This document shows positions 54,433-62,967 of a stretch of DNA of 64,000 bases, one piece after another. The position numbers and the translations under genes were made by a program. This DNA comes from Oceanospirillales bacterium (lineage in GTDB: Bacteria; Pseudomonadota; Gammaproteobacteria; Pseudomonadales; Balneatricaceae). The notes beneath the pieces are model-generated. The model ran no database searches, had not been told where the DNA came from, and was given only the letters and a program-made list of their open reading frames with translations. The stretch lies in assembly GCA_018223185.1 (NCBI GenBank), contig JAAEYW010000014.1:1-64000 (forward strand). The letters are read 5' to 3'. Position 1 is the first letter of the stretch. Each line of letters begins with the position of its first letter.

Positions 54433-55050
54433 TTAAAGAGACAGGTCGCGGTTGCTCGCTTTGATAAACTCGTTCTTCAGATCATCAAAGCTGTGCACCG
54501 CCGGAAACTGCGGAAACTCATCGATAACATTCTGCGGTGCATGAAACAATACACCCGCTTCAGCCTGAGTCAGCATGGTGGTGTCGTTGTAGGAATCACC
54601 CGCCGCGATAACACGGTAGTTAAGCAGCTGAAAAGCGCGTACAGACTGACGCTTAGGGTCTTTCTGACGCAGCGTGTAATCGGTAATACGACCGCTCTCA
54701 TCCACTTCCAGTTTGTGACACAGCAGTGTCGGGTTACCCAGTTGCTTCATCAGAGGAGCAGCAAACTCATAGAACGTATCGGACAGAATAACGACCTGGA
54801 AACGCTCACGCAGCCAGTCGATAAACTCCCGGGCACCTTCCAGCGGAGAGAGGCGATCAATGGTTGCCTGAATCTGAGGAAGTGTCAGACCGTGCTCATC
54901 CAGAATACGCAGACGCTGTTTCATCAGCACATCATAGTCAGGGATATCACGGGTAGTCGCTTTAAGCTCTTCAATTCCGGTTTCTTCAGCGAAAGCGATC
55001 CAGATCTCAGGGATCAGTACACCTTCCAGGTCAAGACATGCGAGTTCCAC
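54433..55050 (-). CDS. thrH: Phosphoserine phosphatase / homoserine phosphotransferase ThrH
   Basis: 205 residues, HAD superfamily. Motif I is DLEGVLIPEIW (nucleophile Asp, Glu in place of the second Asp), motif II ILSDTFYEF, motif III and IV in KDPKRQSV and AAGDSYNDTTML. ThrH moves phosphate from phosphoserine to homoserine and supports serine and threonine synthesis. Ends in repeat copy G and a terminator. Confidence 0.93.
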   Translation of the reverse strand: MELACLDLEGVLIPEIWIAFAEETGIEELKATTRDIPDYDVLMKQRLRILDEHGLTLPQIQATIDRLSPLEGAREFIDWLRERFQVVILSDTFYEFAAPLMKQLGNPTLLCHKLEVDESGRITDYTLRQKDPKRQSVRAFQLLNYRVIAAGDSYNDTTMLTQAEAGVLFHAPQNVIDEFPQFPAVHSFDDLKNEFIKASNRDLSL

Positions 55051-55207
55051 AAGCGACTCCTGTGTTTTTAGTTATTTAGCAAAAAACGCTATAAATTATG
55101 TGCGGCAGATTCTACCGGAATGACACACTGCTCAACAAGTAGCTATAGGCAGTGATACTACCTTTTAGATCGATCATTAAATGTATTGATATAACGCAAG
55201 TAATCTC

Positions 55208-55450
55208 AGCATTGAGCTTCGTATCGCCAGAGGCATTGAATGCGATCGCTGGGCAGATGAACTCTACAGCAAACTGTAATCCACCCTTAGCGGCGACTAT
55301 GATCAGCAATGGCAGCGCTATTTTTCAATGAAATTTGATGAGCAGATCCGCATGAAACATGACAATCTGTTCTTTGTCGGCGCGCAGATGAACAACCTCT
55401 ACCGCTTTTTTGCAGCGCTTGAGGATCAGGAGGCTTTACATGTGGAAGCT
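55208..55450 (+). pseudogene. Remnant of a conserved protein gene with internal stop
   Basis: The plus frame reads SIELRIARGIECDRWADELY, SKL, a TAA stop at 55277, then STLSGDYDQQWQRYFSMKFD and EQIRMKHDNLFFVGAQMNNL followed by YRFFAALEDQEAL. The composition and the uninterrupted sense on both sides of the stop show a once functional gene. No start is visible and the end runs into unrelated sequence. Family not recognised. Confidence 0.55.
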
Positions 55451-55523
55451 GGAACAGGAGTGTTGTTAACACATCAACGCCCCCTGTATTGCACGCACCA
55501 GCATTGGATAACGATTGGAAAAT

Positions 55524-56387
55524 TCATGCCCATTTTTCTGCAACATAATCGATAAATGCCCGCACAACCGGCTGCTGATAACTGCGTGAGAGATAGACCG
55601 CCCAAACAGCCTGTTGCGGTAAATCAAAACACTCAGGCAAGGCTATTAATTCGCCGGAGCCGAGATAGTCTGCCGCTAAATCTGTCGGCAGACGGGCAAC
55701 TCCCATCCCCGCTTTGGCGGCTTCCACCAGAGTCACCGCATCATTAACCCTGAGGGGCCCGGAAACGTCAACGTCTTCACCATTGGGAAATGACCAGACA
55801 TGCTGATTAATATGCACCAGGCAGCGGTGTTGAGTGAGATCACGCACCTGCTGCGGTGTACCGTTTGACTCTAAATAGCCGGGTGAAGCACACACCACCA
55901 TGCCAACATTCAGCAGCCGTCGGGCAATCAGATTTTCATCCGGCAGACCGGTATAACGCAGCGCGATGTCGACTCGCTCATCCACCAGTTGTGCATTTTT
56001 ATCTGACAGTAACAGCTGAAAACTCACTTTAGGGTGGATCTGGCTGAAATCAGCAATCATCGGTAATAGCTGTGTTTGCCCCAGACCGATCGGCGCAGCA
56101 ATACGGATATCCCCCACCAGCTCACGGGAATGCAGATGAGCGTTACTCTCCAGCTCGGCAGCGTCATTCAGAATACGCTCACATATTTTTAGCGCATCTT
56201 CCCCTGCAGTCGTCAAACTCACTCTTCGGGTCGTTCTGTGCAACAGCCGCACCTGCAACCAGTCTTCAAGCTCCTGCACATCCCTGGTCACACGGATTCG
56301 GGGAACATCCAGTTGTTCAGCAGCCTGGGTAAAACTGCCCACTGATGCGACCTCGACGAAGCTGCGCATCGCCTCGAGTTTACTCAT
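55524..56387 (-). CDS. LysR family regulator divergent from an NAD(P)-binding oxidoreductase
   Basis: 287 residues. N-terminal HTH (MRSFVEVASVGSFTQAAEQLDVPRIRVTRDVQELEDWLQVRLLHRTTR) of the LrhA/YafC-like group, then the inducer-binding domain. It is divergent from the short-chain-type oxidoreductase at 56505, its likely target. Confidence 0.9.
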   Translation of the reverse strand: MSKLEAMRSFVEVASVGSFTQAAEQLDVPRIRVTRDVQELEDWLQVRLLHRTTRRVSLTTAGEDALKICERILNDAAELESNAHLHSRELVGDIRIAAPIGLGQTQLLPMIADFSQIHPKVSFQLLLSDKNAQLVDERVDIALRYTGLPDENLIARRLLNVGMVVCASPGYLESNGTPQQVRDLTQHRCLVHINQHVWSFPNGEDVDVSGPLRVNDAVTLVEAAKAGMGVARLPTDLAADYLGSGELIALPECFDLPQQAVWAVYLSRSYQQPVVRAFIDYVAEKWA

Positions 56388-56504
56388 ATATTAGTTCTCA
56401 TAATGATACAAACATATTCAATATAACTTATTTATCCAATTAAACGTAACTAATAGACTAGTCATATTCGTTCATACACAACTTTAAATCTTAGGAGAAT
56501 TAAT

Positions 56505-57140
56505 ATGAAACTAGCTATTTTAGGAGCCACTGGCTGGATCGGCTCAACAATTACGGCTGAAGCGCTGTCACGAGGACATGAGATTATCGGGCTGGCCCGG
56601 GATATTAATAAGTTGCCTGTAGAGATCACGGCAAAGCGAAGCTATGACATTCAGGGTGACAACGCGCTGAAAGATGCGATAGCCGGAGCTGATGCCCTGA
56701 TCGTTGCTATTGGCGGGCGCGCTCTGGGTAATCATGAAATCGTCGCCGCCACCGCACAGAAAATTCTGACAGAACTGGCTGACACAGATATTAATCAGTT
56801 AATCTGGGTTGGTGGTGCAGGATCATTAGAAGTCGCACCGGGTGTGGCGCTGCTATCAGCACCTGGGTTTCCAGAAGAGTATAAAGCTGAAGCTATCGCC
56901 CAGGGTGAAGCATTAGCCGTTTTCAAAAACAGCAGTACATCAGTCAACTGGCACTATGTCAGCCCCGCTGCAGAGATTTTTCCGGGTGAAAAGAGCGGAC
57001 ACTATCGTGTCGGGGGGGATCAGCTACTGACGGATGCTGAAGGTAACAGTAAGATCAGTGTTCAGGATTACGCCTCAGGATTGCTGGATGAAGTGGAGTC
57101 TGACGCCCACCCGCAGCAGCGGATCGGTCTGGCGTACTGA
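56505..57140 (+). CDS. NAD(P)-binding oxidoreductase (atypical SDR, YtfG/NmrA-like)
   Basis: 211 residues with an N-terminal Rossmann motif (KLAILGATGWIGSTITAEAL). It lacks a clear YxxxK catalytic pair, as in the NAD(P)H-binding DUF2867-like or NmrA-like proteins that sense redox state. AGGAG precedes the ATG. Likely controlled by the divergent LysR protein. Confidence 0.85.
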   Translation: MKLAILGATGWIGSTITAEALSRGHEIIGLARDINKLPVEITAKRSYDIQGDNALKDAIAGADALIVAIGGRALGNHEIVAATAQKILTELADTDINQLIWVGGAGSLEVAPGVALLSAPGFPEEYKAEAIAQGEALAVFKNSSTSVNWHYVSPAAEIFPGEKSGHYRVGGDQLLTDAEGNSKISVQDYASGLLDEVESDAHPQQRIGLAY

Positions 57141-57153
57141 TCGCGCCTCTTTT

Positions 57154-57186
57154 AAAGCAGTTTTACGATCGGCGTAGAACTGCTTT
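57154..57186 (+). terminator. Hairpin after the oxidoreductase gene
   Basis: AAAGCAGTT pairs with AACTGCTTT; little T run follows. Confidence 0.45.
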
Positions 57187-57336
57187 AGTTAAAAACACCC
57201 CTGAATTCCGGCACTCAACTCGACAAAGCCAAAAGCGATCAGCTTATCTAGACGAGTACCAATGACTTAAAAACAGTGCTGCTTCACAAGAGCTGCTCAC
57301 AAGATCTGCCTCAGGTTGACAGGGGCTATCCGTCAA

Positions 57337-57942
57337 TCAGCTTTCCGCTTTGAATTTAGGCACCACGCCTTCAAGACCAACTTCCAGCCGTGGGCGGTTT
57401 GCCTCTACTTCGGTCAATGCCTCGACCTCCTGCATAGTATTCATGCTACGGATAGCCAACTCCTGATACTGACGGGTACCGGATGCTTTCCAGTCGATCT
57501 CCTTATCTGACAGCTCTTTAATAACCCGGGCCGGGGAGCCTGCCACCAGCGTTCGTGCAGGCACATCCATCGACGCTTTGACAAACGACATCGCGGCCAC
57601 AATGGCGGATTCACCTATAACAGCACCATCCATAATCACAGAGTTCATGCCCACCAGCGCATTTTTGCCGATCACACAACCGTGCAGTACCGCACCATGT
57701 CCGATGTGACCATCCTCTTCCACTACGGTGTCAGTTCCGGGGAAACCATGCATCACGCAGGTATCCTGCAGATTAGCGCCTTTTTTAAGTTCCAGACGCC
57801 CGAAATCACCCCGCAGACAAGCCGCCGGGCCGACATAACAGCCAGGTCCGACAATCACATCACCGATCAGAACGGCGGTTGGATGAACATAGGCAGTAGG
57901 GTCGACCACCGGAGTAATGCCATCAATTGAATATACTTTCAT
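57337..57942 (-). CDS. Gamma-carbonic-anhydrase-like hexapeptide protein (PaaY-like)
   Basis: 201 residues with left-handed beta-helix hexapeptide repeats ([21 protein letters not shown]..., [27 protein letters not shown]) and His residues in CVMHGF and [11 protein letters not shown] that can bind zinc. The C-terminal helical tail ([16 protein letters not shown]) is typical of PaaY/CaiE proteins, thioesterases or carbonic-anhydrase-like enzymes. No phenylacetate genes are adjacent, so the exact role is open. Confidence 0.85.
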   Translation of the reverse strand: MKVYSIDGITPVVDPTAYVHPTAVLIGDVIVGPGCYVGPAACLRGDFGRLELKKGANLQDTCVMHGFPGTDTVVEEDGHIGHGAVLHGCVIGKNALVGMNSVIMDGAVIGESAIVAAMSFVKASMDVPARTLVAGSPARVIKELSDKEIDWKASGTRQYQELAIRSMNTMQEVEALTEVEANRPRLEVGLEGVVPKFKAES

Positions 57943-58012
57943 GATGCTATTCCATCTTTATGAATGAGCGAAAAATGTGTGTAGGTGTTACTTTAACGGA
58001 TATAAATATACA

Positions 58013-58029
58013 GGAATACCCCTATATTA
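58013..58029 (+). promoter_or_regulatory. ATACCCCTATAT motif in the paaY/MFS intergenic region
   Basis: GGAATACCCCTATATTA is the third copy of the motif, 107 bases upstream of the MFS gene and 71 bases upstream of paaY on the other side. An interrupted palindrome AGTTA/TAACT follows at 58045-58060 and may be a separate operator. Confidence 0.45.
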
Positions 58030-58135
58030 TTTTGCACGAAAGATAGTTAACTTGCTAACTAATTTAGCCTGTCAGAGTGACTGCTGTTACTGCCTGAAGT
58101 TAATTATTGATTTAAGTATAGAATACTGAGACCGG

Positions 58136-59329
58136 ATGTTCAGACCCAACTCAACCGCTGTAATTATTACACTGGCCGCTGCAGTGGCACTCGGCCCGTT
58201 ATCCACGGATATGTACCTGCCCAGCTTGCCAGGACTGACCCGGGTATTTGATACGTCGGTTGACCGGGTACAGGTTACCCTGTCTGTCTTTCTCTATGGC
58301 TTTGCCTTTGCGCAACTGATTTATGGACCGATGGCAGATCGATTTGGCAGAAAGCCCGTTATGCTTGGCGGCCTGCTGCTGTTTATCCTGTCTTCAATTG
58401 GCTGCGCCCTCTCAACAACAATTGAGCAACTGATACTATTCCGGTTTCTACAGGCCCTGGGAGCCTGTGGCGGTCCCGTCCTCGGACGGACGATGGTCCG
58501 TGATATCCATGGACCGGTCAATGCGGCGAAAGTACTTTCGATGATGGGCAGTATTATGGCTCTGGCACCGGCCGTTGCTCCGGTTATCGGGGGTTATATG
58601 GTCGCGCTGTTTGAATGGACTTCAACCTTTATCTTTCTCTGTATCTACGCCATCGCCGCGGCCCTGTTGATTGCATTTAAAGTGCCGGAATCCCTGGCGC
58701 CGGAAAACCGAAGTTCCCTCAGGCCGTTAACCATACTCAATAATTTTGCAACGCTGCTGAAACATCGTCAATATCTGGGCTATTCACTGTGTTGCAGTTT
58801 TATATTTTCAGGCCTGTTTGCCTTTCTGTCAGGTGCCCCTTTTGTTCTGATTGATTACTTCCAGGTGCCTGCCGAGCACAGCGGCATCTTCTATGCGATA
58901 GCCTCCTGCGGGTTTCTCACCGGCACGGTCATCGCTCATCGAACCGGCACAGGTGTCGGCATCAACGGGATACTGAGACGCGGAACAACGGTTTCTGTAC
59001 TGGCAGGTGTGGCGATGCTGCTGCCTGCGCTGATGGATATTCATAATCTTTGGATTACTGCACTGACTCAGGTTGTCTACATGGTCGGTGTTGGCATGGT
59101 GATGCCTCAGGCAATGGCAGGGGCGCTCGCCCCGTTCGCAACGATTGCTGGCACCGCCTCCTCACTGCTGGGTTTTATCCAGTCAATCAGTGCCGCCAGT
59201 GTCGGAATGCTGGTGGGTCATTATCACAGCGGGACACCAACGACGATGGCAGTGAGTATCGCCACAATGGCAATGCTCTCCCTGCTGTCATTCGTTTTAC
59301 TGGTGAAACCCCAGGCAATCAGGGCATAA
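58136..59329 (+). CDS. Bcr/CflA-family multidrug MFS exporter
   Basis: 397 residues with 12 membrane helices. STDMYLPSLPGL and the GPMADRFGRKPVMLGG motif A mark the Bcr/CflA group of proton-driven drug exporters. The start ATG at 58136 lacks a good ribosome site (GAGACCGG upstream). Confidence 0.9.
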   Translation: MFRPNSTAVIITLAAAVALGPLSTDMYLPSLPGLTRVFDTSVDRVQVTLSVFLYGFAFAQLIYGPMADRFGRKPVMLGGLLLFILSSIGCALSTTIEQLILFRFLQALGACGGPVLGRTMVRDIHGPVNAAKVLSMMGSIMALAPAVAPVIGGYMVALFEWTSTFIFLCIYAIAAALLIAFKVPESLAPENRSSLRPLTILNNFATLLKHRQYLGYSLCCSFIFSGLFAFLSGAPFVLIDYFQVPAEHSGIFYAIASCGFLTGTVIAHRTGTGVGINGILRRGTTVSVLAGVAMLLPALMDIHNLWITALTQVVYMVGVGMVMPQAMAGALAPFATIAGTASSLLGFIQSISAASVGMLVGHYHSGTPTTMAVSIATMAMLSLLSFVLLVKPQAIRA

Positions 59330-59455
59330 ATACAGACTGTCACCTGCACCTCAATTAGCGTAGCCAAAAAATTAATAAGGGTATATCCTTACTGGCTTTG
59401 ATTGTCGGGGTTGCTTCAACAGACGGCTTAAGCCTCGCTCAATCACCCTATTCAG

Positions 59456-59527
59456 CTACTGATTTAAGAGCTTATTTAAGTGCTGATTTAACTGTTGATT
59501 TAAGTACATGTCTAAGCACTGATTTTG
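59456..59527. repeat. Six tandem 12-base repeats upstream of the isochorismatase-family gene
   Basis: The unit NNNNNGATTTAA repeats six times (59456, 59468, 59480, 59492, 59504, 59516), the last two degenerate. It lies directly before the ribosome site of the next gene and could place transcription or translation signals. It resembles the 15-base array at 20310 in style (TTAA-containing units) but not in sequence. Confidence 0.75.
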
Positions 59528-59539
59528 TTGGAGAATTTT

Positions 59540-60085
59540 ATGTTGATCTATCCAAACTCGTCCTGCCTTCTGGTTGTCGATATTCAGGAAAAGCTGGTTC
59601 CGGCGGTGCATGAGAGTGAAGCCCTGATTACCAATGTCCGCTGGCTCGCAGAGGTTGCCAAACTGGCCGGAGTGCCTGTTCTCACCTCCGAACAATATCC
59701 CAAAGGACTCGGGCGTACCGTGCCCGAACTGCTTGATGTCTTACCTGAAGATGGCTTTATGGAGAAGCTGCATTTCTCCTGTATGTCAGACCCTGGCTGT
59801 AATGAGAAGATCAACAGCATTCGTCCCAACCAGGTTGTTATTGTCGGCATGGAGGCACACGTGTGCGTCATGCAGACCGCCATTCAGATTAAACAACAGG
59901 CACGTGAGGTGTATGTCGTCGCCGATGCGGTCTCTTCACGCAACCCGGCCGATAAAGCGATGGCACTGGAACGGATGCGCCACTGTGGCATCCACATTGT
60001 CACCAAAGAGATGGTTGGTTTCGAGTGGATACAGCAGTCCGGAACACCCGAATTCAAAGAGTTCAGCACAAAGTATTTGCGCTGA
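59540..60085 (+). CDS. Isochorismatase-family hydrolase
   Basis: 181 residues from the ATG at 59540 (GGAG upstream; a TTG at 59525 would add five). Catalytic triad Asp14 (VVDIQEKL), Lys76 (FMEKLHFS) and Cys109 (GMEAHVCV). This is the YcaC-like cysteine hydrolase group of unknown substrate. Confidence 0.9.
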   Translation: MLIYPNSSCLLVVDIQEKLVPAVHESEALITNVRWLAEVAKLAGVPVLTSEQYPKGLGRTVPELLDVLPEDGFMEKLHFSCMSDPGCNEKINSIRPNQVVIVGMEAHVCVMQTAIQIKQQAREVYVVADAVSSRNPADKAMALERMRHCGIHIVTKEMVGFEWIQQSGTPEFKEFSTKYLR

Positions 60086-60132
60086 AGAGTCCGGCTTAAA
60101 ACGCTTTAGCAATAAAACTGCTTTACCACTGA

Positions 60133-60177
60133 AAAGCTCTTTGCTGATATCTTTGCTGATAAAAGGCTCAGAGCTTT
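60133..60177 (-). repeat. Hairpin with a 12-base direct repeat at the lysR 3' end
   Basis: AAAGCTCT / AGAGCTTT flank two copies of CTTTGCTGATAN (60139-60162). It overlaps the end of the LysR gene and may act as its terminator. Confidence 0.45.
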
Positions 60178-61097
60178 ATCTTTTCAGACAGCTCGTCCGC
60201 TGACCCCAGAATAATATCCACCAGGCTCCGGGCTGCCGTCGATAGCGGATAGCGCTTGCGCGTGACGACCCCCACCGGGCGCGACATAACCGGTGTGTCC
60301 AGTTCCCGGCAAACAGCCCCCAGTTCCCGCATCTGCTGAATACAGAGAGAGGGCACTGCGCTCACCCCCAGATCGGTTGCCACCATTCTGCCGATGGTTG
60401 CCAGCTGATGAGTTTCAAATTCCGGTGACACCTGCATCCCCAACTGACGCAGTTTAGCTTCGATCAGCAAACGGATACTGGAGGGCCGCTGCAGGGCGAT
60501 GAAGTCATTCTTCAATAACGCCTGCCACGATACATGAGTGAGCGCTGTCAACGGGTGATCAGGATGAACAACCGCGACAAAGCGGTCATCGAACAGTGAC
60601 GTGAAGGCCAGGTCTTCAGAGCGGCCGGGATCAAAGGTGATACCGACTTCAACCTGACCATTGCGAACCATGTCGACCACATCCTCAGCGATTACGTCAT
60701 TTACGGTTACGCTGACATTGGGATAGAGGGCGCGGTACTGACTGATTATTCCCGGCAACAAACTACTGGCAAATGATGGCATCGCAGCCAGTACAACCCG
60801 CCCCCGATTCAGTGCAAAGCGCTGATTAAGATCATCCAGTGCCGTTTCACAGTCCTGCAGAATTTTCTGCGCAACCGGATAAAACTCCTCCCCCTCGGGC
60901 GTCAGCGCGATCGCCCGGGTGGTGCGACTGAATAGCGCTCCGCCCACCTCCTCTTCCAGGTTTTTAATCGCAATGCTCAGCGCAGGCTGAGACAGATGCA
61001 CCTGAACGCACGCCTCAGTAAAACTCTGGGTGCGGGCAACTGCAACGAACGCTCTGAGCTGTTTCAGGGTGATATTGACCATTTTCCTGTTATCCAA
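60168..61097 (-). CDS. LysR family regulator divergent from scoAB
   Basis: 309 residues. N-terminal HTH with the signature LSQPALSIAIKNLEEEVG and a PBP-like inducer domain. The arrangement suggests control of the divergent ketone-body/acyl-CoA transferase genes, sensing a fatty acid or aromatic intermediate. 248 bases separate the two starts. Confidence 0.9.
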   Translation of the reverse strand: MDNRKMVNITLKQLRAFVAVARTQSFTEACVQVHLSQPALSIAIKNLEEEVGGALFSRTTRAIALTPEGEEFYPVAQKILQDCETALDDLNQRFALNRGRVVLAAMPSFASSLLPGIISQYRALYPNVSVTVNDVIAEDVVDMVRNGQVEVGITFDPGRSEDLAFTSLFDDRFVAVVHPDHPLTALTHVSWQALLKNDFIALQRPSSIRLLIEAKLRQLGMQVSPEFETHQLATIGRMVATDLGVSAVPSLCIQQMRELGAVCRELDTPVMSRPVGVVTRKRYPLSTAARSLVDIILGSADELSEKIKL

Positions 61098-61212
61098 CCG
61101 ATCATATTAAAACGATATGTTATGTCTGATGCCTGACGGATTTAGCGGGCTTACACCAGAACTACATATAAACAAAATTTATAAATAGTTTAAATCATTA
61201 AATTTGCTAAAT

Positions 61213-61228
61213 AATACCCCCTATATGA
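61213..61228 (+). promoter_or_regulatory. ATACCCCCTATAT motif upstream of scoA
   Basis: AATACCCCCTATATGA, 118 bases before scoA, in the same direction and at a similar distance as the prp copy. Confidence 0.45.
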
Positions 61229-61345
61229 GACTTAACGTATTCGTTACTCAGGTATCTGGTGTTCCGGGAACGGAACTGTCCCAGCCAGATACCACCCTCA
61301 AATGAAGACCCCAATAAAAAGAACTGAAATTGCGGAGTTGCACAC

Positions 61346-62047
61346 ATGTCGGGTTTTAATAAAGTTGTAAACAGCTATGAAGAAGCGATGGCAGGCCTGG
61401 AAGATGGTATGACCGTTATCGCCGGAGGCTTCGGCCTCTGTGGTATCCCCGAGAATCTGATAGCACAGATCAGAAAGATGGGCACCAAAGAGCTGACCTT
61501 TGTATCGAATAACTGCGGTGTTGATGATTTCGGTCTTGGCATTCTGCTGGTGGATCGCCAGATCAAAAAAATGATCTCCTCCTATGTCGGCGAAAATGCC
61601 CTGTTCGAAAAACAGTTGCTGGCCGGCGAACTTGAAGTTGAACTGACCCCTCAGGGAACGCTGGCCGAGAAGATGCGCGCGGGCGGTGCCGGGATTCCTG
61701 CGTTTTACACGGCGACCGGTTACGGTACGCCAGTGGGTGATGGCAAAGAGGTGCGTGAATTCAATGGCCGTAAATACATTATGGAAGAATCGATCACCGG
61801 AGATTTCGCCATTGTAAAAGGCTGGAAAGCCGACACCTACGGCAATGTAATCTACCGTAATACCGCACAGAACTTTAACCCGATGGCAGCAACTGCGGGA
61901 AAAATCACCGTGGTTGAGGTAGAAGAGATTGTTGAACCGGGCGAACTGAACCCCAGCGAGATCCACACCCCCGGGATCTACGTTAATCGTGTAATTAAGG
62001 GCAGTTTCGAAAAACGTATTGAGCAGCGCACCGTGCGCCAGGGCTGA
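61346..62047 (+). CDS. scoA: 3-oxoacid CoA-transferase subunit A
   Basis: 233 residues of the family I CoA-transferase alpha subunit: [36 protein letters not shown] and [13 protein letters not shown]-like [16 protein letters not shown]. With subunit B it moves CoA from succinyl-CoA to acetoacetate. 74 bases separate it from scoB. Confidence 0.95.
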   Translation: MSGFNKVVNSYEEAMAGLEDGMTVIAGGFGLCGIPENLIAQIRKMGTKELTFVSNNCGVDDFGLGILLVDRQIKKMISSYVGENALFEKQLLAGELEVELTPQGTLAEKMRAGGAGIPAFYTATGYGTPVGDGKEVREFNGRKYIMEESITGDFAIVKGWKADTYGNVIYRNTAQNFNPMAATAGKITVVEVEEIVEPGELNPSEIHTPGIYVNRVIKGSFEKRIEQRTVRQG

Positions 62048-62121
62048 TACAACACACCGGTAATTTATTGAATTTCTGATAGCCATAGCGCTTCAGGCTG
62101 TCAGAAAGAAGAGGAAAGACA

Positions 62122-62781
62122 ATGGCACTCTCACGTGAACAGATAGCACAGCGTATTGCACGCGAACTGGAAGATGGTTTTTACGTTAATCTGGGAATCG
62201 GCATCCCGACACTGGTCGCAAACTATATTCCCGATGGCATCGAAGTGATGCTGCAGTCAGAAAACGGCTTACTGGGTATGGGGCCCTTCCCGACCGAAGA
62301 TGAAATTGATGCCGATATGATCAACGCGGGCAAACAGACGGTCACCGCTGCCACCGGCGCATCGATATTCTCGTCCGCTGAATCCTTCGCCATGATTCGC
62401 GGTGGTCATGTTGACCTGACCGTACTGGGCGCCTTTGAGGTGGATGTCAACGGTAATATCGCCTCCTGGATGATCCCCGGCAAGCTGATCAAAGGTATGG
62501 GCGGCGCCATGGACCTGGTCGCTGGTGCTGACAATATTATTGTCACCATGACCCATGCATCCAAACACGGCGAATCAAAACTGCTGACCAACTGCACTCT
62601 GCCTCTGACCGGCGCAGGCTGCATCAAAAAAGTCCTCACTGACCTGGCTTTCATCGAAATTAAAGATGGCGCCTTTCACCTGAAGGAGCGTGCTCCGGGC
62701 GTTTCTGTAGAAGAGATCATCGAAAAGACCGAAGGCAAGCTGGTTGTACCGGATCATGTGCCGGAAATGACATTCGCCTAA
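62122..62781 (+). CDS. scoB: 3-oxoacid CoA-transferase subunit B
   Basis: 219 residues. The catalytic Glu47 lies in SENGLLGMGP, and GGHVDLTVLGAFEVD plus MTHASKHGESKLL confirm the family. Forms the transferase with ScoA. A ribosome site GAGGAAAG precedes the ATG. Confidence 0.95.
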   Translation: MALSREQIAQRIARELEDGFYVNLGIGIPTLVANYIPDGIEVMLQSENGLLGMGPFPTEDEIDADMINAGKQTVTAATGASIFSSAESFAMIRGGHVDLTVLGAFEVDVNGNIASWMIPGKLIKGMGGAMDLVAGADNIIVTMTHASKHGESKLLTNCTLPLTGAGCIKKVLTDLAFIEIKDGAFHLKERAPGVSVEEIIEKTEGKLVVPDHVPEMTFA

Positions 62782-62854
62782 GAATCTGGCTGTTACGAAA
62801 AAACCTGTCCGGCAGAGTCTGTTGAGCTGATGAGCCGATAGCCACCGGGCGACA

Positions 62855-62890
62855 TAAAAAAGGCTGATGTTTTCTACATCAGCCTTTTTT
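62855..62890. terminator. Bidirectional terminator between scoB and dsbD
   Basis: AAAAAGGCTGATGT pairs with ACATCAGCCTTTTT and serves both convergent genes. Confidence 0.9.
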
Positions 62891-62967
62891 GTCATGCGAG
62901 GGTGGTTTTATGATCACTGACCAATAAAGAAGCCACAGCTAACCGCCACGAAACGAGGTTCTGTCGG

